A DNA stretch of 29,088 nucleotides from the NCBI GenBank assembly GCA_964486645.1, contig CAZAOG010000020.1:1-29088 (forward strand), in the 5' to 3' direction. The notes under the pieces are model-generated. The model had not been told where the DNA came from and ran no database searches. It worked only from the letters and a program-made list of their open reading frames with translations. This stretch comes from GCA-002790365 sp964486645 (GTDB taxonomy: Bacteria; Bacteroidota; Ignavibacteria; Ignavibacteriales; Ignavibacteriaceae). Each line of letters begins with the position of its first letter. Position 1 is the stretch's first letter. The position numbers were made by a program, and so were the translations under genes. This document shows, in pieces, positions 7,455 through 15,382 of the stretch.

Positions 7455-8429
7455 TTATTTATAAAAATTTCTATCCCATTTATGTTTTTTTAACTTTTCC
7501 AATATAGATTTTGATAGGGGACCTTTATTGATGATTTCAATATTTGCGAGCAAATGTTTTTCTGTTCTCATACCGGGTATAACCGATGTAACGGCATCAA
7601 AACTGATTATATATCTTAAAGCCGCTTCAACCATTGAACCGGTTTCTTCTTTTACGTCGTTCCAAATCTTTTCAACCCTTTCCCGAACCTGAGATTTTCT
7701 TTCACCTTTAAAATACCTTGCTCTGAAATCCCCGTCCTGAAATTGAGTTTCCGTTGTAATATTGCCGGTCAATCCGCCTTCGTCCAGCGGCACGCGCGCA
7801 AGTATACTTATATTATTTTCTCTGCAGAAAGGAAATAATTTTTCGCTCGGTTTTTGATCGAAGATGTTGAAAATAACCTGGAAGCTGTCAATCAGTCCCG
7901 TTTCACCCGCTTTTATTCCGTTTTCGGGTTGATGGTCGTTTATTGAAATCCCGAAAAATCTTACCTTTCCGTCTTTTTTTAATTGATAAACCGCCTCCTT
8001 CCATTCGTCGTTATCCGCCCACTTATCGTTCCATACGTGAAATTGCTGGAGATCGATATAATCCCTTTTTAAGTTTCTTAAGCTTTGTTCCGTGCATTCA
8101 ATAATATGTTCTTTTGGGAAAGATTCTTTAAGGATTGATTCATCCTTTGCGGGCCACTCATATTTTTTAGAAGGAATTTTTGAGGTTATAAATAATTCTT
8201 TGCCTGATTCCTTTTCTACTTCACCGACCAACTTTTCGCTGTGCCCGTCTCCGTAAACCAATGCCGAATCGAAAAGATTAACCCCGTTTTCAATTGCGGC
8301 GTGAAGCGCTTTTTTAGATTCGTTATCATCGGCGCCTACCCACAATGCTTTACCTATTCCCCAGCAGCCGTAGCCTAAATTTGAAACAAGTGTTTCCGAT
8401 TTTGAAAAATTTTTCTTTAACATTTTCAT
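7455..8429 (-). CDS. Aldo/keto reductase
   Basis: A 324-residue NADP-dependent oxidoreductase of the AKR superfamily with a (beta/alpha)8 barrel. The catalytic tetrad is complete: D54 and Y59 in NLFDSALVYGDGHSE, K84 in LFITSKIP, and H131 in DLQQFHVWN. The C-terminal part (SVIPGMRTEKHLLANIEIIN) contains the usual cofactor-phosphate contact. Substrates are carbonyl compounds, and the precise one cannot be told. Two Met codons (residues 1 and 3) are candidate starts. The first is preceded by AAGAG. The gene is bordered on both sides by copies of one palindromic repeat and stands between the LOG gene and the divergent Crp/Fnr regulator. Confidence 0.93.
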   Translation of the reverse strand: MKMLKKNFSKSETLVSNLGYGCWGIGKALWVGADDNESKKALHAAIENGVNLFDSALVYGDGHSEKLVGEVEKESGKELFITSKIPSKKYEWPAKDESILKESFPKEHIIECTEQSLRNLKRDYIDLQQFHVWNDKWADNDEWKEAVYQLKKDGKVRFFGISINDHQPENGIKAGETGLIDSFQVIFNIFDQKPSEKLFPFCRENNISILARVPLDEGGLTGNITTETQFQDGDFRARYFKGERKSQVRERVEKIWNDVKEETGSMVEAALRYIISFDAVTSVIPGMRTEKHLLANIEIINKGPLSKSILEKLKKHKWDRNFYK

Positions 8430-8508
8430 TACTCTTATTTAATTATAAATAACACATAAAAAGATATCTAAATTTTAATAAATATTGTAGTAAGAGATTT
8501 TCCTTTTA

Positions 8509-8561
8509 GATTCCCGATATCTTTCCGTCAAAGCCGGATGTTTCACAAGATATCGAGAATC
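8509..8561. repeat. Palindromic intergenic repeat, copy 2
   Basis: GATTCCCGATATCTT (8509-8523) pairs with AAGATATCGAGAATC (8547-8561): 14 of 15 positions match around a 23-base loop. The left arm shares its first 14 bases with copy 1 at 7404. It lies in the divergent promoter region between the aldo/keto reductase and the Crp/Fnr regulator, with the regulator start 114 bp away. It is therefore placed as either a repeat or a regulatory element. Confidence 0.65.
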
Positions 8562-8674
8562 TTTCCGTATTAAAAAATATAAATTATAACCCGGTTAATA
8601 AATTGACTTATACACAAACATCGTTTAAGTTTAAATAAAATCTATATTTATTTTAAAGAAAAAAAAACATTGCT

Positions 8675-9364
8675 ATGGCTGAAAAATCAAAACTATGGTA
8701 TTTAGAAAATTTCAATCTATTCAAGGGATTAAATTCTGAAAAGTTAGAACAACTCGGAAAAATTTCTAAAATGAAAGACTTTGAAAAAAACCAGCCGATT
8801 TATTTTGCACAAGAGCCGTCAAGCTCAATCTTCTTTTTAAAAAAAGGACGGGTGAAACTTACAAGGACATCGAACGACGGGAAAGAAATGATATTGGGTC
8901 TTGTTAATCCTGGCGAAGTATTCGGAGAAATGTCGTTTTTGGACGAGGAAGAAAGAACGGATTTTGCCATTGCGATGGAACCGGCTTTAATTTGTGCCAT
9001 CAATAAAGATGAGTTTAAACAATTTATCTCGGAAAACAACGAACTGAATTTACGTATAACCAAGCTTATCGGCTTAAGACTTAAAAAATATACGGAAAGA
9101 ATTGAAGAGCTTGTTTTTAAGGATGCCGCACAGAGAGTTATATCATTCCTTTTAAGATTAGCCGATGATAACGGAAAACAATTAGGAAACGATATTTTTG
9201 TAAAACCTTTTTTAAAACACCAGGACATTGCCGATTTAACCGCGTGCTCAAGACAAACCGTAAATTCTGTGCTGACCGACCTAAGGGAGAAAAAAATCAT
9301 TCATTTTGATAGAAGAAAATTAATTATCCACGATAAAAATGCACTCTTAAAATTTCTCGGTTAA
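8675..9364 (+). CDS. Crp/Fnr family transcriptional regulator
   Basis: A 229-residue transcription factor. The N-terminal cyclic-nucleotide-binding fold (about 10-130) has G84-E85 and R94-T95 in the phosphate-binding cassette (GEMSFLDEEERTDFA), the positions that hold cAMP in CRP. The C-terminal winged helix (about 145-229) has the recognition helix CSRQTVNSVL at 191-200. There is no N-terminal cysteine cluster, so it is not an oxygen-sensing Fnr. Compared with CRP R180-E181-R185 the recognition positions are R193-Q194-S198, which predicts a changed half-site, and TGTCA-type palindromes occur at 9374 and 16271. It is followed 68 bp later by the small thioredoxin-like gene. The ligand is unknown and the protein could bind a nucleotide or another small effector. 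Confidence 0.93.
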   Translation: MAEKSKLWYLENFNLFKGLNSEKLEQLGKISKMKDFEKNQPIYFAQEPSSSIFFLKKGRVKLTRTSNDGKEMILGLVNPGEVFGEMSFLDEEERTDFAIAMEPALICAINKDEFKQFISENNELNLRITKLIGLRLKKYTERIEELVFKDAAQRVISFLLRLADDNGKQLGNDIFVKPFLKHQDIADLTACSRQTVNSVLTDLREKKIIHFDRRKLIIHDKNALLKFLG

Positions 9365-9373
9365 TTTTTTAAC

Positions 9374-9389
9374 TGTCAAAAAAACGACA
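9374..9389. promoter_or_regulatory. Crp/Fnr-type operator TGTCA-N6-CGACA
   Basis: TGTCAAAAAAACGACA is a near-perfect inverted repeat with 5-bp arms and a 6-bp spacer, the geometry of Crp/Fnr sites. As recalled, the sequence equals the TGTCA-N6-CGACA consensus given for the CO sensor CooA. It begins 10 bp after the regulator gene stop and ends 44 bp before the next start codon, a normal activator position for the thioredoxin-like gene. Confidence 0.55.
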
Positions 9390-9432
9390 CTCTTTTAACT
9401 TTCCTAAAATTACTTTTACAAGTAATATTATT

Positions 9433-9693
9433 ATGATTCTCACACTATTTATAACAGAAAAATGTCGGGCCTGCGCCAGGGTGCAAAAGCAGGTCGCTGA
9501 TATTATAAAAAGAAACGATAAACTCAATCTGCAAGTTGAAAACATAAAAGATTATCCCCAAAACAATCTTTTAATTGTTCCCGCCCTCTATATAGAAGAC
9601 GAACTGTATGCCTACGGTGATATAAATGAAAACAGATTATTGAAAAGAATAAAAGCAAAAGAAACCGAAGCGGATATTATATCAAAAAATTAA
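9433..9693 (+). CDS. Small thioredoxin-fold protein with CRAC active-site motif
   Basis: An 86-residue soluble protein. It opens with LTLFITEKCRACARVQKQVADII, a beta-strand followed by a CxxC (C13-R-A-C16) at the start of the first helix, exactly as in thioredoxin and glutaredoxin. The middle (LQVENIKDYPQNNLLIVPALYIEDELYAYGDI) contains the strand ending in a VPAL block, the equivalent of the cis-proline loop, followed by YIEDELYAYGD. It is a minimal redox domain, probably a thiol-disulfide reductase or electron shuttle in the cytoplasm. It lies next to a Crp/Fnr gene and behind a candidate operator, which suggests control by that regulator. The partner is unknown. Confidence 0.8.
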   Translation: MILTLFITEKCRACARVQKQVADIIKRNDKLNLQVENIKDYPQNNLLIVPALYIEDELYAYGDINENRLLKRIKAKETEADIISKN

Positions 9694-9760
9694 CCGACAA
9701 CTTTACCCGGGGGATGGTTGTGCCAAAATAATTGGTTAATGAAAAACATTATGTTAAAAA

Positions 9761-11023
9761 TTATCTGTTTCCGAATCTTGGGTTTACAATATTATTGTAT
9801 ATTGATCCGAAAGTATATGTAAAACCAATGGAACCGTAATATTGATATTGAGTTGCTAATTCTCTTCTTTGTAGTAAAACTTCTTCTAAATTTACGCTGC
9901 TTAAAGGTAGCGAAAGTTGATTGTGTACTGCTTGATAGCTGCCACGAAGATCAAGTGAAAGTCCTTTTAACAAATTAATGGAGAAATTACTGCTGACTTC
10001 AAAAGAATTTTTTGAAAAATCATGTAAATAATTCGACGCATCTAAAGTTGTACTGACATTTCCCCATGGTTGGATTAGTACTAAGGTAAATTCAATTTTT
10101 TGCTGCAACAAAAATTCATGAGTTTTAAAATAGATTGTTTCTTCCGCATAATTATTAAAATTACCACCTATTTTATAATCGAACCTAAGCTGTCTGCTGT
10201 TAGATTCGGAATAAGGGAAAAAATTATATTCGATGCCGGGGGTAAAAGACGTTGCGAAATTTATATTATTATATGTAGAAGACCTTGCACCAAGCCAAGC
10301 TCCCAATGACCAATGTTTCGATAAAGATTTAACTAAATATGCACTAAAATATTGACTGCGAGTAATGTTTGTAATTGTTCTTTCTTGGAATTTAAAATTA
10401 CTTTCGTTGTACGAACCACTTATTAGTATTCTGAATTTCCAATCTTTTGTAACACGACTTGCAGATAACGTTCCCCATAGATTAATAAACTTTGTAGATT
10501 TTCGACCATTAAGGAAGCTTCGTAAGTTAATTTTATACACCCAATAATTCCATTTATCAATTTTTGTGTTATTTGGTGTATCAGACTCTTTTTTAGGATT
10601 AAACGATATTTTAATATCGTTTGCAAGAGGTGTTTTAGCAACAAATCTTATTAAACCCAACTTAATTGTTTTTAACATTTTGTCTCTTTCGGAATCTTTT
10701 GTATCGGCTCTATTAACAAAATATCTAACGGTATCACGCATTCCTGAAAATTTATTCTTCCCGATAAATATTAAAGTGTACTCATTGCCTTGTCCCCCGG
10801 TGCGCTGTCTGGTAAAAAGAATGTGAACATCGGCATACTGCCGCGCCCGTACAATATTAGCAAATTGTAAGTTTTCTTTTAGAAAATTTAAATCGACATT
10901 TTGGAAGTCAATATAAATATTTATTGCTTGATTTTTTATTAAAGACTGTTTGCTTTGTGCAGAAATAAAAGTTGAAGAAAAAAACGCAAGAAACAACAAA
11001 ACCGGAACATTTATTTTCAACAA
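9761..11023 (-). CDS. Predicted outer-membrane beta-barrel protein, function unknown
   Basis: A 420-residue exported protein with a clear Sec signal peptide (LKINVPVLLFLAFFSSTFISAQ, cleavage after about residue 22). After it comes a globular segment (about 25-135: INIYIDFQNVDLNFLKENL, VRYFVNRADTKDSERDK). The rest alternates hydrophobic and polar residues with many aromatic strand ends, ending in YYGSIGFTYTFGS and a further short segment, as in barrels. The start codon is a TTG at 11021-11023. No ATG occurs before or within the signal peptide, and AAGGGGG lies 8 bp upstream of this TTG, so a TTG start fits. It is not recognised beyond that. The N-terminal domain may be periplasmic. It is divergent from the L-2-hydroxyglutarate oxidase gene. 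Confidence 0.65.
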   Translation of the reverse strand: MLKINVPVLLFLAFFSSTFISAQSKQSLIKNQAINIYIDFQNVDLNFLKENLQFANIVRARQYADVHILFTRQRTGGQGNEYTLIFIGKNKFSGMRDTVRYFVNRADTKDSERDKMLKTIKLGLIRFVAKTPLANDIKISFNPKKESDTPNNTKIDKWNYWVYKINLRSFLNGRKSTKFINLWGTLSASRVTKDWKFRILISGSYNESNFKFQERTITNITRSQYFSAYLVKSLSKHWSLGAWLGARSSTYNNINFATSFTPGIEYNFFPYSESNSRQLRFDYKIGGNFNNYAEETIYFKTHEFLLQQKIEFTLVLIQPWGNVSTTLDASNYLHDFSKNSFEVSSNFSINLLKGLSLDLRGSYQAVHNQLSLPLSSVNLEEVLLQRRELATQYQYYGSIGFTYTFGSIYNNIVNPRFGNR

Positions 11024-11177
11024 TTTTGATACCCCCTTATTTTTTTAAAAAGGTTTTAGAGAAACGGTTACTAAATATTTTAAATTGTATAAATTTACAA
11101 ATAAATTGTGAGAATTAGATGTAAATTAAAAGTCAGTTGAAATTTCTTTTGTGAAAAACAAGAAACAGACCTAATTG

Positions 11178-12383
11178 ATGGAACACTTCGACATAATTAT
11201 TATTGGTGCAGGCATTGTTGGAACTGCGACGGCAATGTCTATATTAAATAAAAAACCCTTGTCAATAGCAGTTGTTGAAACCGAAAAAGAACCGGCGCAC
11301 CATCAAACCGGAAACAACAGCGGCGTTATTCATTCCGGATTATATTACAAACCCGGCTCATTAAAGGCAATAAATTGTATAGAAGGAAGAAATAAACTAT
11401 ATCAATTCTGCGAAGAAAATAATATAAATTACGAGCGCTGCGGAAAATTAGTTGTTGCGACAAATGAAAAAGAAATTGCGGCGTTAAACGAATTAGAGCG
11501 GAGAGGAAACGCAAACGGTTTAAAGGGGTTAAAAAGGATAAAAAAAGAGGAGATAAAAGAATACGAGCCTAATGTTAACGGGATTGAAGGATTATTTGTA
11601 GCGGAAACAGGTATCGTGGATTATAAACAGGTAACAAATAAATATGTGGAAAAAATCCTTGAGAAAGGCGGAAAACTATTTACAAGAACTAAATTTCAAT
11701 CACTCGTTCAAAAAAATGATGAATTAATAATAAGAACATCGGACGGGGAATTTTCCACAAAAGTACTAATTAATTGCGGCGGATTATATTCCGACAGAGT
11801 TGCATCAATCTGCGGAGTTGACCCCGGAATAAAAATCATACCTTTCAGGGGTGAATATTATGAACTTAAAGAAGATAAAAAATCTCTCGTTAAAAATTTA
11901 ATTTATCCCGTTCCCGATCCGCAATTTCCTTTTCTTGGTGTTCATTTTACAAGAATGATAAACGGAGGAGTTGAAGCGGGCCCGAATGCCGTGCTTGCTT
12001 TAAAACGCGAGGGATATACTTTGATGGATTTTTCGGTTAGAGATATGTCGGAAATGTTTACATACGGCGGTTTTTGGAAGATGGCTGCCAAACACTATAA
12101 AATGGAATTATACGAATTGTACAGATCTTTCAGTAAAAAAGCTTTTGTAAAAGCACTTAATAAGTTGATACCTTCAATTACCGAAGATGATGTTATTCGT
12201 TCCGGTGCGGGTGTACGTGCACAAGCTTTGGATAAAAACGGGAAATTGATAGATGATTTTTTTATTAAAGAAACAAAAAGAAACCTCCACGTTTTAAATG
12301 CACCTTCGCCCGCTGCAACCGCTTCGCTAAGCATAGGTGAATACATCTCCGGAAAAGCATTGGCTAAATTTGACGAACTATAG
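11178..12383 (+). CDS. lhgO: L-2-hydroxyglutarate oxidase
   Basis: A 401-residue FAD-dependent oxidoreductase that turns L-2-hydroxyglutarate into 2-oxoglutarate and passes electrons to the membrane quinone pool. It begins with the dinucleotide-binding loop DIIIIGAGIVGTATA. Next come HQTGNNSGVIHSGLYYKPGSLKA and LINCGGLYSDRVA, all standard for the DAO fold of LhgO, and the C-terminus has the FAD-binding GAGVRAQALDKNGKLIDDF and NAPSPAATASLSIGEY. The ATG at 11178 was taken as the start; a TTG one codon earlier is possible. The stop codon is followed within 2 bp by the Pho box of the next operon, so there is no spacer between the two transcription units. Confidence 0.94.
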   Translation: MEHFDIIIIGAGIVGTATAMSILNKKPLSIAVVETEKEPAHHQTGNNSGVIHSGLYYKPGSLKAINCIEGRNKLYQFCEENNINYERCGKLVVATNEKEIAALNELERRGNANGLKGLKRIKKEEIKEYEPNVNGIEGLFVAETGIVDYKQVTNKYVEKILEKGGKLFTRTKFQSLVQKNDELIIRTSDGEFSTKVLINCGGLYSDRVASICGVDPGIKIIPFRGEYYELKEDKKSLVKNLIYPVPDPQFPFLGVHFTRMINGGVEAGPNAVLALKREGYTLMDFSVRDMSEMFTYGGFWKMAAKHYKMELYELYRSFSKKAFVKALNKLIPSITEDDVIRSGAGVRAQALDKNGKLIDDFFIKETKRNLHVLNAPSPAATASLSIGEYISGKALAKFDEL

Positions 12384-12384
12384 C

Positions 12385-12423
12385 TTTACAATTTCTTAAT
12401 ATAAATTTAACAATTACTTAACA
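12385..12423 (+). promoter_or_regulatory. Pho box: four half-sites at 11-bp spacing
   Basis: TTTACA (12385), TTAATA (12396), TTAACA (12407) and TTAACA (12418) occur at an exact 11-bp period, each separated by 5 bp. Two are perfect and two carry one change from the TTAACA consensus known for PhoP in Bacillus; E. coli Pho boxes share the 11-bp period. The block lies about 60 bp upstream of the pstS start. Binding of a PhoB/PhoP-type regulator under phosphate starvation is the natural reading. Confidence 0.72.
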
Positions 12424-12482
12424 CACCTTTCTCATTCATTAATTAAATTTTGTATACAATTAATTATTAACAAGGAGATAAA

Positions 12483-13532
12483 ATGAACAAGAAAGGTTAT
12501 CTTTCAATTTTAGTTTTAATTGGAACGATCTTTGTTCTTTCCGGTTGTTCCGGTAATACTAATAAAAAAGAAATATTAAAGTTAAACGGAGCCGGAGCTA
12601 CATTCCCTTATGTAATTTATTCCAAATGGTTTGATGTTTATCATCAAAAAACAGGAATTGAATTTAATTACCAATCAATTGGCAGCGGCGGAGGAATAAG
12701 ACAAGTTATTGCGGGAACGGTTGACTTTGGTGCTACCGATGCCCCGATGAAGGACAGCGAACTTAAGCAGGTAAAAGATAAAACAGGCAAAGAGATTATT
12801 CATATACCAACAGTAATGGGTGCTGTGGTTGTTGCTTACAATCTAAAAACAGTCGGCGAAGGATTGAAGTTAACCCCTGAAATTCTTTCCGATATATTTC
12901 TTGGCAAGATAAAAAAATGGAATAACAGTAAAATAAAATCAGTAAATAAAGGCAAAAAATTACCTAACGAAAAAATTGTTGTTATTCATCGCTCTGACGG
13001 CAGCGGAACAACAAACATTTTTACGGACTACTTATCAAAGGTTAGCAAAGAATGGAAAGAAAAAGTTGGCGTGGGGAAATCGATTAATTGGCCTTTGGGT
13101 TTGGGCGGTAAAGGAAACGAAGGTGTTGCGGGGTTGGTTAAACAAACCGACGGTACAATCGGTTATGTGGAATTGGCTTACGCTGTGCAAAATAAATTGA
13201 ATTATGCTATATTACGGAATAAAGCCGGAAATTTTGTTAAAGCCTCTTTCGCTTCTGTATCGGCAGCAGCCGAAGGCAGTCTTGCAACATTACCCGATGA
13301 CTTAAGAGTTTCTATAACAAATGCGGACGGTAAAGATTCTTACCCTATATCAGGCTTTACTTGGTTGTTGGTTTATAACAAAATGGAAAACAAACAGAAA
13401 AAAGAAGCTATGGTAAACTTTTTGAATTGGGCTTTAACTACTGGTGAAACATATGCTAAAAGCTTATACTATGCTCCTTTACCGGAGAAAGTTATCGAGC
13501 TGTGTAAAAAGAAAATAAAATTGATTAAATAA
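12483..13532 (+). CDS. pstS: Phosphate ABC transporter, phosphate-binding lipoprotein
   Basis: A 349-residue lipid-anchored periplasmic binding protein that captures inorganic phosphate for the Pst ABC importer. The N-terminus has a signal with lipobox VLSGC (C22). The mature protein opens LKLNGAGATFPYVIYSKWFDVY, then FNYQSIGSGGGIRQVIAGTVDFGATDAPMK, and later VIHRSDGSGTTNIFTDYLS. These loops with Ser, Gly and Asp around T and S make the phosphate site, and the SGTT loop is typical of PstS. AAGGAG lies 5 bp before the ATG. It is the first gene of pstSCAB, behind the Pho box, so it should be strongly phosphate-repressed. The pstC start follows 9 bp after the stop. Confidence 0.96.
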   Translation: MNKKGYLSILVLIGTIFVLSGCSGNTNKKEILKLNGAGATFPYVIYSKWFDVYHQKTGIEFNYQSIGSGGGIRQVIAGTVDFGATDAPMKDSELKQVKDKTGKEIIHIPTVMGAVVVAYNLKTVGEGLKLTPEILSDIFLGKIKKWNNSKIKSVNKGKKLPNEKIVVIHRSDGSGTTNIFTDYLSKVSKEWKEKVGVGKSINWPLGLGGKGNEGVAGLVKQTDGTIGYVELAYAVQNKLNYAILRNKAGNFVKASFASVSAAAEGSLATLPDDLRVSITNADGKDSYPISGFTWLLVYNKMENKQKKEAMVNFLNWALTTGETYAKSLYYAPLPEKVIELCKKKIKLIK

Positions 13533-13541
13533 CAATAAATA

Positions 13542-14534
13542 GTGTTAAAATATATATTTCAAAAAAAACATGATTTAGAAGAAAAAACTTTATATCCCAA
13601 CACATTAGGCATTAACGAAGAAAAGCATTTAGGCGATTATATTTTTTATAATGTAACTCGCTTTTTTGCTTTTTTCGTTTTGCTGTTAATGGCGGTAATG
13701 TTCGCGGAGCTGTTCATAGAATCATTACCTTCAATAAATAAGTTTGGATTAAGTTTTATTACTTCCACTGTTTGGGACCCCGTTGCCGAAGAATACGGTG
13801 CGCTTCCATTCATTTTCGGAACCATCTATTCTTCTATATTGGCCCTAATGCTTGCGCTGCCGTTGAGTATCGGTGTTGCCGTATTTTTAACTGAAATTTC
13901 ACCGAAATGGTTGGAAGGCCCCGTTTCAATATTAGTGGAATTACTTGCCGCTATTCCAAGTATAGTTTACGGCTTGTTTGGTATTTTTGTTTTAGCCCCA
14001 TTTTTAAGGACTGTGGTTCAACCTTTTTTACAAAAGTATTTTGGATTTCTTCCTTTTTTTAAAGGCGATATTTACGGCTTTGGAATGTTGTCTGCGGCTT
14101 TAATTCTTTCCATTATGATAATTCCAATAATTACCTCAATCTCAAGAGATGTGTTAAAAGCAATTCCGGATTCTATCAGAGAAGGAGCCTACGGACTTGG
14201 GGCAACAAAATGGGAAAGTATTAAAATTGTTTTACACAGTTCCCAATCCGGTATTTTCGGAGCAACTTTATTGGGATTTGGCAGAGCAATCGGTGAAACA
14301 ATGGCCGTAACAATGGTTATCGGAAACAGACCGGAAATTTCTTTTTCTTTGTTTAATGCAGGTCATACTATGGCAAGTGTTTTGGCAAACGAATTTACCG
14401 AAGCAACATCCGCTTTATACGTAAGTTCTTTGATAGAAATTGGCTTGCTGTTTTTTATTATAACCTTGATAATTAATTCTATTGCCCGCTTAATTGTTAA
14501 TAAAGTAACTAATAGATACAACAAAATTTCATAA
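13542..14534 (+). CDS. pstC: Phosphate ABC transporter, permease subunit PstC
   Basis: A 330-residue inner-membrane permease with about six transmembrane helices. The EAA-type cytoplasmic loop is IPDSIREGAYGLGATKWESIKIVLHSSQSGIFGATLLGFGRAIGETMAVTMVIGN, which contacts the ATPase PstB and carries the family GRAIGETMAV block. The N-terminus (about 40 residues) is cytoplasmic. The frame begins with GTG at 13542 and no convincing Shine-Dalgarno sequence is visible before it, so translation may be coupled to pstS. It pairs with PstA to form the transmembrane channel. The stop TAA overlaps the pstA ATG by one base (TAATG). Confidence 0.94.
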   Translation: MLKYIFQKKHDLEEKTLYPNTLGINEEKHLGDYIFYNVTRFFAFFVLLLMAVMFAELFIESLPSINKFGLSFITSTVWDPVAEEYGALPFIFGTIYSSILALMLALPLSIGVAVFLTEISPKWLEGPVSILVELLAAIPSIVYGLFGIFVLAPFLRTVVQPFLQKYFGFLPFFKGDIYGFGMLSAALILSIMIIPIITSISRDVLKAIPDSIREGAYGLGATKWESIKIVLHSSQSGIFGATLLGFGRAIGETMAVTMVIGNRPEISFSLFNAGHTMASVLANEFTEATSALYVSSLIEIGLLFFIITLIINSIARLIVNKVTNRYNKIS

Positions 14535-15376
14535 TGTCAGGAAAGAACAAACATAAATGGCGTATTAGAAAAAGCAACTTCGTTGTTGTACTTGCAGGTA
14601 TTTGTACATTGCTGGTTATAGTTCCTTTGTTTCTTATTTTATTCTATACTGTTCAGCAGGGTATATCTTCAATTAATTGGGACTTTTTTACCCGCATGCC
14701 CAAACCTGTCGGTGAATCAGGCGGTGGAATGGCAAATGCTTTAGTCGGCTCCGGTATTCTTGTTTTAATAGGAAGCGTATTTGGTATACCTGTTGGTGTA
14801 ATGTCGGGCATCTACCTTTCGGAACATAAAAAAGGAGCCCTGTCAAAAAGTGTTCGTTTTCTGGTAGAAGTATTAAACGGTACTCCTTCAATTGTTATTG
14901 GAATAGTTGCTTATATTACTTTTGTTGTTCCAATGAAATCATTTTCGGCATTATCCGGCGGAGTGGCTTTGGGTATATTGATGATCCCATTAATTACAAG
15001 GACTACGGAAGAAATGCTACTGCTTGTGCCTTCTACCGTTAGAGAAGCATCTTTCGGTTTGGGAATTTCAAAATGGAAAACAACCCTTTTTATTGTTCTG
15101 CCTGCTGCATTAAAAGGACTGCTTACGGGAATAATACTATCAATTGCAAGAGCTGCCGGCGAAACAGCTCCTTTGCTTTTTACCGCGCTGGGTAACAGGT
15201 TTTGGTCAACAAATATAGACGAACCGATTGCTTCAATAACTGTTTTTATATATGATTATGCAAAGGCGCCTTTTGACGATTGGAACAGACAGGCCTGGGC
15301 TGCGTCACTTGTTTTAATTGTTTTTGTTACTACATTAAATATTATTTTTAAAGTTGTTTCGAGGAAAAGAAAATAA
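14534..15376 (+). CDS. pstA: Phosphate ABC transporter, permease subunit PstA
   Basis: A 280-residue permease with roughly six membrane spans. It has the same cytoplasmic coupling loop as its partner (STVREASFGLGISKWKTTLFIVLPAALKGLLTGIILSIARAAGETAPLLFTALG). The segment ending AAGETAPLLFTA is characteristic of PstA and, together with PstC, lines the phosphate path across the inner membrane. The ATG shares one base with the stop of pstC, so translation is coupled. pstB follows 6 bp after the stop. Most of the phosphate transport operon is therefore compact, with gaps of 9, -1 and 6 bp. Confidence 0.95.
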   Translation: MSGKNKHKWRIRKSNFVVVLAGICTLLVIVPLFLILFYTVQQGISSINWDFFTRMPKPVGESGGGMANALVGSGILVLIGSVFGIPVGVMSGIYLSEHKKGALSKSVRFLVEVLNGTPSIVIGIVAYITFVVPMKSFSALSGGVALGILMIPLITRTTEEMLLLVPSTVREASFGLGISKWKTTLFIVLPAALKGLLTGIILSIARAAGETAPLLFTALGNRFWSTNIDEPIASITVFIYDYAKAPFDDWNRQAWAASLVLIVFVTTLNIIFKVVSRKRK

Positions 15377-15382
15377 AAGAAT

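Noticed and set aside
8800..9300. A long open frame on the minus strand across the Crp/Fnr regulator gene
   Set aside because: It lies opposite a fully recognisable regulator, has no family resemblance and reads as low-complexity antisense sequence.
9694..9760. ACAAC...GTTGT hairpin in the gap between the thioredoxin-like gene and the barrel gene as a terminator
   Set aside because: Only 5 bp of stem with a long loop and no T-run; convergent genes need a terminator but this is not clearly one.
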